This document shows, piece by piece, positions 1-5,289 of a stretch of 9,237 nucleotides of DNA. Each line of letters starts with the position of its first letter. Positions within the stretch are counted from its first letter, which is position 1. The notes beneath the pieces are model-generated. The model had not been told where the DNA came from and did not search any database. It saw only the letters and a list, made by a program, of their open reading frames with translations. A program made the position numbers and the translations under genes. Location of the stretch: contig CALGVF010000328.1 in the NCBI GenBank assembly GCA_937920115.1, forward strand, positions 1-9,237, in the 5' to 3' direction. The DNA is from an uncultured Clostridia bacterium (GTDB taxonomy: Bacteria; Bacillota; Clostridia; Christensenellales; Borkfalkiaceae).

Positions 1-1437
1 ATTAACAAAATCGACAAGGGGGGAGATCTTAACGCGACTATCGACGGAATTATCAACCTGTTTATCGAACTCGGGGCGAACGACGACCAACTCGATTTCA
101 AGGTAGTATATGCAAGCGCGAAACAGGGTTGGGCTAAAAAGGAACTCACCGACGAAAGCGACAATATGAATCCCCTTCTCGATACTATTTTGGAGGAAAT
201 TCCCGCGCCCGTCGGCGAACTGAACGCCCCCTTGCAAGCCATTATCTGCAACGTCGACTACGACGAATACGTCGGCAGAATAGGTATCGGCAGAATCGTC
301 AGAGGTAAAATCAAAGACGCTCAGCCGATAACGGTCATACACACGGACAAGACCACGACGAACGCGAGGGTCGGCAAGTTGTATCAGTTCGAGGGGCTTA
401 AAAGAACAGAAGTACAGGACGCCGAAATGGGAGACATTATCGCCGTTTCGGGTATCGAAAACATAAATATAGGCGAGACCATCTGCTCGCCCGACTGCAT
501 AGAACAGTTGCCGTTCGTGGCAATCGACGAACCGACCGTTTCAATGTACTTTATGGTAAACAACAGTCCGTTCGCGGGCAAAGAGGGCAAATACGTCACT
601 TCCCGTCATTTGAGGGCGAGACTTTTCAAGGAAATCGAGACGAACGTCTCTATGAGGGTAGAAGAGACCGAGAACGCGGACACGTTCAAAGTTTTCGGCA
701 GAGGCGAGTTGCACCTTTCCATTCTCATCGAAAATATGAGAAGAGAGGGCTACGAATTTCAGGTTTCGAGACCTAAGGTAATATTCAAGGAAATCGAGGG
801 CAAGACCCACGAACCTATGGAAGACCTCGTTATCGAAGTTCCGAACGACTACGTCGGCGCAATAATGAATAAAATCGGAGCGAGAAAGGGCGAACTCACA
901 GACATGACCGCAGACGACAGAGGAACCACCAAACTCGAATTTAAAATTCCCGCAAGGTGTCTATTCGGTTACAGAAGCGAAATGCTCACCGACACCAAGG
1001 GCTTTGGAATTATGAGTCACGTTTTCGCGGGTTACGAAGAGTACAAAGGCGATATTCCGTCGAGGACGAGAGGAAGTCTCGTAGTTTTCGAGACGGGCGT
1101 TACCACTCAGTACGGACTTTTCAACGCTCAGGAACGCTGCACGTTGTTTATAGGAGCGGGCGAAAAGGTATACGAGGGCGAAGTTGTAGGCGAAAATTCG
1201 AGAGAGGACGATTTGGCGGTCAACGTATGCAAGCAGAAGCACCTTACGAACAGCCGAGCGTCGGGAAGCGACGAGGCGTTGAAACTCATTCCGCCGACGA
1301 TACTTTCGCTCGAACAATGTCTTGAATTTATCGCAGACGACGAACTCGTCGAAGTAACGCCGATAAACATAAGGCTTCGCAAGAAGATACTTTCAAAAGA
1401 CCTGCGTATGAAAGAGTGGGCGAAGAACAGAAAGTAA
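1..1437 (+). CDS. typA: TypA/BipA ribosome-associated translational GTPase, 3' part (5' end outside window)
   Basis: The reading frame is open from base 1, so the gene enters the window already in progress; 478 codons precede the TAA stop, against roughly 610 for the family. The first codons read I-N-K-I-D, the G4 guanine-recognition motif (NKxD), and about 40 residues later Y-A-S-A-K is the G5 motif. The G1-G3 motifs lie upstream and cannot be checked. After the GTPase domain come the beta-barrel domain II (from about window residue 75), the EF-G-like domain III with G-R-G-E-L-H-L-S, domain V, and the TypA-specific C-terminal domain carrying the signature run V-G-E-N-S-R followed by H-L-T-N-S-R-A-S-G-S-D-E. 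This family binds ribosomes and supports 50S assembly and stress or low-temperature growth in other bacteria. The first internal ATG (166) is not the true start, because recognisable TypA sequence precedes it. It is convergent with the aro operon and ends 75 bp before a hairpin terminator. Confidence 0.96.
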   Translation: MNKIDKGGDLNATIDGIINLFIELGANDDQLDFKVVYASAKQGWAKKELTDESDNMNPLLDTILEEIPAPVGELNAPLQAIICNVDYDEYVGRIGIGRIVRGKIKDAQPITVIHTDKTTTNARVGKLYQFEGLKRTEVQDAEMGDIIAVSGIENINIGETICSPDCIEQLPFVAIDEPTVSMYFMVNNSPFAGKEGKYVTSRHLRARLFKEIETNVSMRVEETENADTFKVFGRGELHLSILIENMRREGYEFQVSRPKVIFKEIEGKTHEPMEDLVIEVPNDYVGAIMNKIGARKGELTDMTADDRGTTKLEFKIPARCLFGYRSEMLTDTKGFGIMSHVFAGYEEYKGDIPSRTRGSLVVFETGVTTQYGLFNAQERCTLFIGAGEKVYEGEVVGENSREDDLAVNVCKQKHLTNSRASGSDEALKLIPPTILSLEQCLEFIADDELVEVTPINIRLRKKILSKDLRMKEWAKNRK

Positions 1438-1512
1438 TATCGTTATTTTCGATATAAAAATACCACGAAAATATCAGCGTTGATAATATGAAAATCGGCG
1501 TTGAAAAAAGGC

Positions 1513-1552
1513 AAGCCCCGAAGTTTTTGCGAGTAGCAAAACTTCGGGGCTT
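1513..1552. terminator. Strong hairpin, likely bidirectional rho-independent terminator
   Basis: The arms AAGCCCCGAAG (1513-1523) and CTTCGGGGCTT (1542-1552) pair perfectly. They extend inward by TTTTGC (1525-1530) with GCAAAA (1536-1541) if T1524 bulges, leaving the 5-nt loop GAGTA. On the minus strand the stem is followed, after GC, by CTTTTTTC, a good U-tract for transcripts arriving from the aro operon. On the plus strand the tail is TTATTATAATT, a poorer U-tract, so it could also stop typA transcripts but less well. It is the only convincing terminator in the gap between the two convergent units. Confidence 0.8.
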
Positions 1553-1571
1553 ATTATAATTATCGGTTAAG

Positions 1572-1619
1572 ACCTCTATCGACGGCTACGCCGCCACTTT
1601 CCCCACAGGGGAAAGCAAG
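1572..1619 (+). repeat. Left 48-bp arm of inverted repeat
   Basis: This arm is the exact reverse complement of 1722-1769. It includes an internal 8-bp stem with a 3-nt loop at 1597-1615 and a small CGGC/GCCG hairpin at 1583-1593, so it can form its own hairpins or one long stem with the partner arm. Confidence 0.95.
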
Positions 1620-1721
1620 TAAAGTTAGATTATAAAGCGTAATAGATTGCTTTAAAAAACGCTTTCATCTTAATTTGATAAATAACATAAAAAAGAGGAA
1701 AGTCGTTAAAAACTATACAAT

Positions 1722-1769
1722 CTTGCTTTCCCCTGTGGGGAAAGTGGCGGCGTAGCCGTCGATAGAGGT
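1722..1769 (-). repeat. Right 48-bp arm of inverted repeat
   Basis: This arm is the exact reverse complement of 1572-1619. The internal palindrome lies at 1726-1744. Pairing stops at T1620/T1721 on the inside and at G1571/T1770 on the outside. Confidence 0.95.
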
Positions 1770-1825
1770 TAAAAGATAAAGGTCAAAACGTATGTCTTTT
1801 AACATTTAGTCGTTATAACTATTCC

Positions 1826-2266
1826 TTACTTCGCCGCCGCGTTTTTGTACGACAAAAGTATGTGGCACGGGGCGAATATCGTCGCCGCTACTATAAGCGG
1901 TATCGAACGAATCATTATTCCGCTGAATAAAAACAATACCGACGGAATAATCGACAACGCCAACGCTCTGAATACGCCGTTCTTTTTGAAACATATCGCC
2001 CATATAAGACAGTACGCAAAAACAAGAATCGAATCGACTATAAGATATACGGTCAGCCCGCCGTCGAAGAAAAAGCCGAAATATGTGTACTGCACATTAA
2101 ATATCATAAGTATGAAACAACTAAATCGACCGATTTGTTCCAACGTTTCCACCGTTTTATTATTCCACTTATTAACGAAACCGTCTTTGCATTTCACGGC
2201 AAAAATCACGTTCGGTATCATTATCACGACTATAAATATCAGCCCGTACCAATTAAACCACTTCAT
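1826..2266 (-). CDS. Small multi-pass membrane protein of unknown function
   Basis: The protein has 146 residues and I do not recognise a named family. Hydrophobic segments are visible at about residues 7-24, 47-67, 71-92, 99-118 and 121-139, suggesting five membrane helices, joined by a charged loop at about 25-46 (K-C-K-D-G-F-V-N-K-W) and short basic turns. There is no cleavable signal peptide, no catalytic motif and no transporter signature. The ATG lies 1 nt after the aroQ stop, and AAGGA is found 4 nt upstream of it inside the end of aroQ, so it is probably translated from the aro mRNA as its last gene. The C-terminus ends in N-A-A-A-K. Co-transcription might suggest a link to aromatic metabolism, such as uptake or export, but nothing in the protein itself supports this. 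The overlapping plus-strand ORF (1845-2402) is treated as a shadow because it also runs antisense into aroQ. Confidence 0.8.
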   Translation of the reverse strand: MKWFNWYGLIFIVVIMIPNVIFAVKCKDGFVNKWNNKTVETLEQIGRFSCFILMIFNVQYTYFGFFFDGGLTVYLIVDSILVFAYCLIWAICFKKNGVFRALALSIIPSVLFLFSGIMIRSIPLIVAATIFAPCHILLSYKNAAAK

Positions 2267-2267
2267 T

Positions 2268-2699
2268 TTATCCTTTTTCTCCTTTAAAAAACTCTATCGC
2301 TTCGGCGTAACCCGAGAAACCTTTGCCGACGATTATCTTTTCCGCAACTTCGGAAATATAACTCGTCTTTCTGTATTCCTCCCTCGCCGAAATGTCCGTT
2401 AAATGCACTTCGACCGTCGGAACGGAAACTGCCTTCAACGCGTCCGCTATCGCTATGCTCGTATGCGTGTACGCCCCCGCGTTTATGATAATTCCGTCGT
2501 ATTTTTTATACGCTTTCTGTATAATTTCAACGATTTTTCCTTCGTAATTGCTCTGAACGATTTTGCAATTTATGCCGCTTTCCACGCATTTTTCCTTAAT
2601 AAACCGAACGAGGTCTTTATAACTTTTATCCCCATACAGATTTTTCTCGCGTATGCCGAGCATATTCAGATTTACTCCGTTTATAATGAGCAGTTTCAT
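2268..2699 (-). CDS. aroQ: Type II 3-dehydroquinate dehydratase
   Basis: This enzyme dehydrates 3-dehydroquinate to 3-dehydroshikimate, step 3 of the shikimate pathway, in the cytoplasm. The 143-residue length is normal for the small dodecameric type II class. The family pattern is complete: N-G-V-N-L-N at residues 7-12, lid arginine R17, catalytic Y22 followed by G23, Q-S-N-Y-E-G at 49-54, N73 in I-N-A-G-A-Y-T-H, catalytic H79, E-V-H at 97-99 with H99, and R110 in the A-R-E-E-Y-R segment. The type I (AroD) lysine Schiff-base class is excluded by this motif set. The ATG overlaps the stop of the upstream aroE-aroK fusion by 4 nt (ATGA, 2696-2699), with GGAAAA just upstream. Confidence 0.97.
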   Translation of the reverse strand: MKLLIINGVNLNMLGIREKNLYGDKSYKDLVRFIKEKCVESGINCKIVQSNYEGKIVEIIQKAYKKYDGIIINAGAYTHTSIAIADALKAVSVPTVEVHLTDISAREEYRKTSYISEVAEKIIVGKGFSGYAEAIEFFKGEKG

Positions 2700-3925
2700 T
2701 TTTCCAACCTCGCTTTTACGGCGGACAAAACGCTTTCCGCAGTCTCTTCTATCGACCCGTCGTTTTTGATTTTTATATCGCAGACTTTCTCGTATATGGG
2801 CGTTCTTTCCCTCAATAATCGACTTATAGCCCCGTTTTTTGAAAGCGGTCTGTTATTTTCCGTCAATTTTTCCTCGTCTCTTTCAAGAAAAACGACTACG
2901 CCGTCCGACCTTAAAACGCGAACGTTTTTTTCGCTTAAAACGGTACCGCCGCCCGTCGATATTACCGAACCTTTCACCCCGTCGAGTTCTTTTACGACCT
3001 CTTTTTCAATCTCTCTGAAATACGGTTCGCCCTTTTCCTCTATGATTTTCTCGGGCGTTATTTTATAGCGAGCCGAAATCATTTCGTCCGTATCGTAAAA
3101 CTTCCGTCCAAGTTTTTCGCTTATCGCTTTGCCGACAGTCGTTTTTCCCGCCGACGGCATACCGATCAGGACGATATTGCTCTCTTCAAACAGAATATCC
3201 CTATAAGTCGGCAGTATTTTTTCCTTAAAATTATCCGCCTCGCCCCAAAGGTACTCGGAATACATACCCTGAGCAACGAGCATTAAAAGCCCACCGCCGC
3301 GTTTTATGCCGAGATTTTCCGCAAGTCTTAAAAACTCGGTGTTTACGGGGTTATAAACGCAGTCGAAAACGGCTTTCAGGTTCGGAAATCTGCCCGAATC
3401 TACGGGACTTATTCCCGCACAAGGGAACATTCCGACGGGCGTTGCGTTGATAATAACGCTCGTATCCGTTATATCATAGCAATTTTCAAAATTGATTTCA
3501 CCTTTTCTCTCGACTACGGTAACGCTTTTCGCCTTTTCGTCGCCCGCAAGCGTTTTGCAAGCCGCCGCCGCCCCGCCGTTACCCAAAATCATAACGTTTT
3601 CGCCGCTTAATCCTATTCTGTAATAGTCTAAGGCGAATTTCAATCCGAAATAGTCGGTGTTATAGCCTATAAGTTTACCGCCTTTATTCACGACGGTATT
3701 TACCGCCCCTATACGCCTTGCGGTATCGTCCGTATCGTCCAAAAGAGGCATAACAAACTTCTTATACGGTATGGTAACGTTAAGCCCTTTAAAGTCTTTT
3801 TCACTCAATAATCGACTTATAGCCCCGCTTTCAACTTCCTTTAACTCGTAATCGAGACCGAAACGGCGGTGAAGTTTCGCGGAAAAACTATGCGAAAGTT
3901 TCTCGCCCAAAAGATAGTATTTCAC
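2696..3925 (-). CDS. aroE/aroK: Fused shikimate dehydrogenase (AroE) and shikimate kinase (AroK)
   Basis: One 409-residue chain carries pathway steps 4 and 5. Residues 1 to about 245 are an NADP-dependent shikimate dehydrogenase: S-H-S-F-S at 11-15, N-V-T-I-P-Y-K at 49-55 with catalytic K55, G-Y-N-T-D at 87-91 with catalytic D91, the nucleotide loop G-N-G-G-A-A at 115-120, I-N-A-T-P-V-G-M at 159-166 and G-G-L-L-M-L-V-A-Q-G at 211-220. This half is shorter than the usual 270 or so residues. Residues from about 250 are shikimate kinase: Walker A G-M-P-S-A-G-K-T-T at 255-263, D-T-D at 278-280, R304 in the P-Y-F-R-E segment, S-T-G-G-G at 323-327, lid R359 in R-P-L and E-R-T-P-I-Y at 373-378. All expected catalytic residues are present in both halves, so both activities are likely. 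The linker is very short. The start is GTG at 3923-3925, overlapping the upstream stop by 4 nt (GTGA). The frame is open throughout, so this is a real fusion and not two genes. Confidence 0.95.
   Translation of the reverse strand: MKYYLLGEKLSHSFSAKLHRRFGLDYELKEVESGAISRLLSEKDFKGLNVTIPYKKFVMPLLDDTDDTARRIGAVNTVVNKGGKLIGYNTDYFGLKFALDYYRIGLSGENVMILGNGGAAAACKTLAGDEKAKSVTVVERKGEINFENCYDITDTSVIINATPVGMFPCAGISPVDSGRFPNLKAVFDCVYNPVNTEFLRLAENLGIKRGGGLLMLVAQGMYSEYLWGEADNFKEKILPTYRDILFEESNIVLIGMPSAGKTTVGKAISEKLGRKFYDTDEMISARYKITPEKIIEEKGEPYFREIEKEVVKELDGVKGSVISTGGGTVLSEKNVRVLRSDGVVVFLERDEEKLTENNRPLSKNGAISRLLRERTPIYEKVCDIKIKNDGSIEETAESVLSAVKARLEK
2811..2834 (-). repeat. 24-bp direct repeat, copy in the shikimate kinase half
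   Basis: This copy is identical over 24 bp to 3804-3827 and lies in the same frame. It encodes G-A-I-S-R-L-L at residues 365-371 and uses GGG GCT ATA AGT CGA TTA TTG, an unusual run of codons for this operon, which mostly favours AGA, CTT and CTC. Confidence 0.9.
3804..3827 (-). repeat. 24-bp direct repeat, copy in the shikimate dehydrogenase half
   Basis: This is the exact copy of 2811-2834, encoding G-A-I-S-R-L-L at residues 34-40 of the same polypeptide. The two protein domains are not homologous, so common descent of the domains does not explain the match. Confidence 0.9.
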
Positions 3926-5289
3926 CGCTTTTCACCGTCCTCGGGTTCGCCGTTTAAGATTTGTTCTTCGCGGCTTTTGCTTTCGGAAAAAATATACCCG
4001 TAAAGGCTTTCTATCGTTTTCCGATTTCCCTCGCCGTACTTTTCGGTAAGCCCTTCGGTAATTTTTCTCTCCCTGTCTTTATCCTCGACCGAAACGCCGT
4101 TCGCCTTTTTCAGTTCGCCGATTTTTCGGACGAGTTCGCACCTCTTTAAATACGCTTCTGCGATAATATCGTCGAGTCGGTCTATCTCTCTTCTAGCCCA
4201 ATCGATACCGCCGAAACTCCCGCTTCTCCCCGATAAAATCTCGTCGAGAATCACAATTCCCGCCACGCTTTCGACAAGCGGAACGGCTCTCACCGCAAAA
4301 CAAGCGTCGTGTCTGCCGCCTACGGTAATTTCTGTCTCCCGCATATTAGTAAGGTCTACGGTTTTCTGACTTTTGGCAATGGACGGGGTAGGACGGAAGG
4401 CGACCTTAAATCTTATCGTATCGCCGTTCGATATGCCGCCGTTTATGCCGCCCGAACGATTGGTTTTAAAAGCGATTTCGCCGCCATTCAAACAGATTTC
4501 GTCGTTCGCTTCGCTCCCTTTCATTTCGCAAAGCCCGAAGCCGTCGCCTACCTCCACGCCCTTTACCCCCGAGATAGCGAACAGTCCCGACGAAAATTTG
4601 CTTTCAAGCCCGTCCTCGCCCGAGCCGCCTAAGCCCCTCGGAACGTTAAAGCAAAGACATTCGGCTTTCGCCCCGACAGAGTCTCCGTCCAATCTTGCCT
4701 TTTTTATCTCCTCTTTCATTCGGCTTTCGATCTCGTCGTTTAAAAAAACCGAGTCCGATTTCAACGCTTCCTCTTCCGAAAAGTTTTCGTCCGTATACGA
4801 TTTACCCTTTGCGTTCCCGACTTCGGACAGATAAGCCTTTATCTTCACGCCGTAATTCTCTTCGAGAATATTAAGGCATATCGCCCCCGCGAACGCGAGA
4901 GCCACGGTCGTTCTTCCCGAAAACTCGCCGCCGCCGTCAAAGTCGAGTTCGCCGCAACTGAAATACCTCGTGATATCCGCGTGCGACGGACGGGGTTTCC
5001 CGTACAGGTTGTCGTAGTCCTTTTTTCTGACGTCGGCGTTTTTAAACTCGGCTACGATATCCCCGACGATTTCGCCGCTTTCTATTCCTTTTAAAATAAT
5101 CGGCTCGTCGGTCTCTTTTCTCGCCGTCGAATATGTTTCGCCGTTCGGACTTCTGCGTTTCAAAAACTCGCAGGTCTTTTCGCCGTCGTAAGAATAACCT
5201 TTAAGCCCGCCGACAAACGCCTTTATGCTTTCGTCGTGCGAACCGCCCTTTTCTTCGACCGTTATTCTCTTACCCTTGTAAAATATCAT
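3922..5289 (-). CDS. aroC: Chorismate synthase fused to an AroQ-type chorismate mutase
   Basis: The 455-residue protein begins with a divergent chorismate synthase (about 1-355) that converts EPSP to chorismate with reduced FMN. Recognisable blocks are P-R-P-S-H-A-D at 99-105 with catalytic H103, D-G-G-G at 118-121, S-G-R at 124-126, the flavin-binding stretch N-R-S-G-G-I-N-G-G-I-S-N-G at 277-289, R-P-T-P-S-I at 299-304 and G-R-H-D at 325-328. The N-terminal signature usually read as GESHG is G-G-S-H-D here (15-19), keeping H18. Residues from about 362 form an all-helical chorismate mutase that makes prephenate. By alignment from memory with the E. coli P-protein mutase, the binding residues R367, R383, K394, D403, R406, E407 and S437 are kept, and the Gln88 position is Glu (E441), as in yeast mutase. 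The gene starts with ATG in a 4-nt overlap with aroA (5286-5289), with GGGGAT 6 nt upstream. It ends in a GTGA overlap with aroE-aroK. Confidence 0.93.
   Translation of the reverse strand: MIFYKGKRITVEEKGGSHDESIKAFVGGLKGYSYDGEKTCEFLKRRSPNGETYSTARKETDEPIILKGIESGEIVGDIVAEFKNADVRKKDYDNLYGKPRPSHADITRYFSCGELDFDGGGEFSGRTTVALAFAGAICLNILEENYGVKIKAYLSEVGNAKGKSYTDENFSEEEALKSDSVFLNDEIESRMKEEIKKARLDGDSVGAKAECLCFNVPRGLGGSGEDGLESKFSSGLFAISGVKGVEVGDGFGLCEMKGSEANDEICLNGGEIAFKTNRSGGINGGISNGDTIRFKVAFRPTPSIAKSQKTVDLTNMRETEITVGGRHDACFAVRAVPLVESVAGIVILDEILSGRSGSFGGIDWARREIDRLDDIIAEAYLKRCELVRKIGELKKANGVSVEDKDRERKITEGLTEKYGEGNRKTIESLYGYIFSESKSREEQILNGEPEDGEKR

Larger units (their letters stand above)
1572..1769. 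mobile_element. 198-bp MITE-like or paired REP-like inverted-repeat element
   Basis: Two 48-bp arms (1572-1619 and 1722-1769) are exact reverse complements and flank a 102-bp AT-rich core with no ORF of note. Each arm also folds on itself: CTTTCCCC and GGGGAAAG pair around a 3-nt loop, and CGGC/GCCG pair around TAC. The core contains AAAGCGT (1634-1640) and ACGCTTT (1659-1665), a further small inverted repeat. The element carries no transposase and sits in intergenic DNA, as expected for a non-autonomous element moved in trans. TTAA occurs on both sides (1567-1570 and 1769-1772), but it does not line up symmetrically with the arm ends, so a target-site duplication is possible and not shown. 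An alternative reading is a pair of inverted REP-like palindromic units. Copies elsewhere in the genome would decide. Confidence 0.65.
1438..1825. other. 388-bp non-coding gap between convergent genes
   Basis: No convincing coding region was found on either strand. The gap holds, left to right: an AT-rich stretch with a weak 6-bp hairpin just after the typA stop, the strong GC-rich terminator hairpin at 1513-1552, the inverted-repeat element at 1572-1769, and about 55 bp of AT-rich sequence before the stop of the membrane-protein gene. In that last stretch TTAAAAGA (1769-1776) and TCTTTTAA (1795-1802) could pair around an 18-nt loop, which is a weak hairpin and not a convincing terminator. 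Confidence 0.8.

Noticed and set aside
1437..1455. Small hairpin (ATATCG / CGATAT, 7-nt loop, then AAAAA) right after typA as its terminator
   Set aside because: The stem is short and AT-rich and is followed by A on the plus strand; the hairpin at 1513-1552 is far stronger.
1572..1769. CRISPR array or tRNA/riboswitch in the gap
   Set aside because: There are only two arms, in inverted orientation with one AT-rich core; no direct-repeat spacing, tRNA fold or known riboswitch core was seen.
1845..2402. Plus-strand open frame of 185 codons opposite the membrane-protein gene
   Set aside because: It runs into the antisense of aroQ, has no ribosome site that I can see, and the minus-strand reading gives a coherent membrane protein with operon spacing.
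2403..3068. Plus-strand open frame of 221 codons opposite aroQ and aroK
   Set aside because: It is the complement of conserved enzyme sequence, with no recognisable motif.
2696..3925. AroE-AroK fusion as an artefact of a missed stop
   Set aside because: The frame passes cleanly from the end of the dehydrogenase into the kinase Walker A with no start codon plus ribosome site at the junction, so a genuine fusion is the simpler reading.
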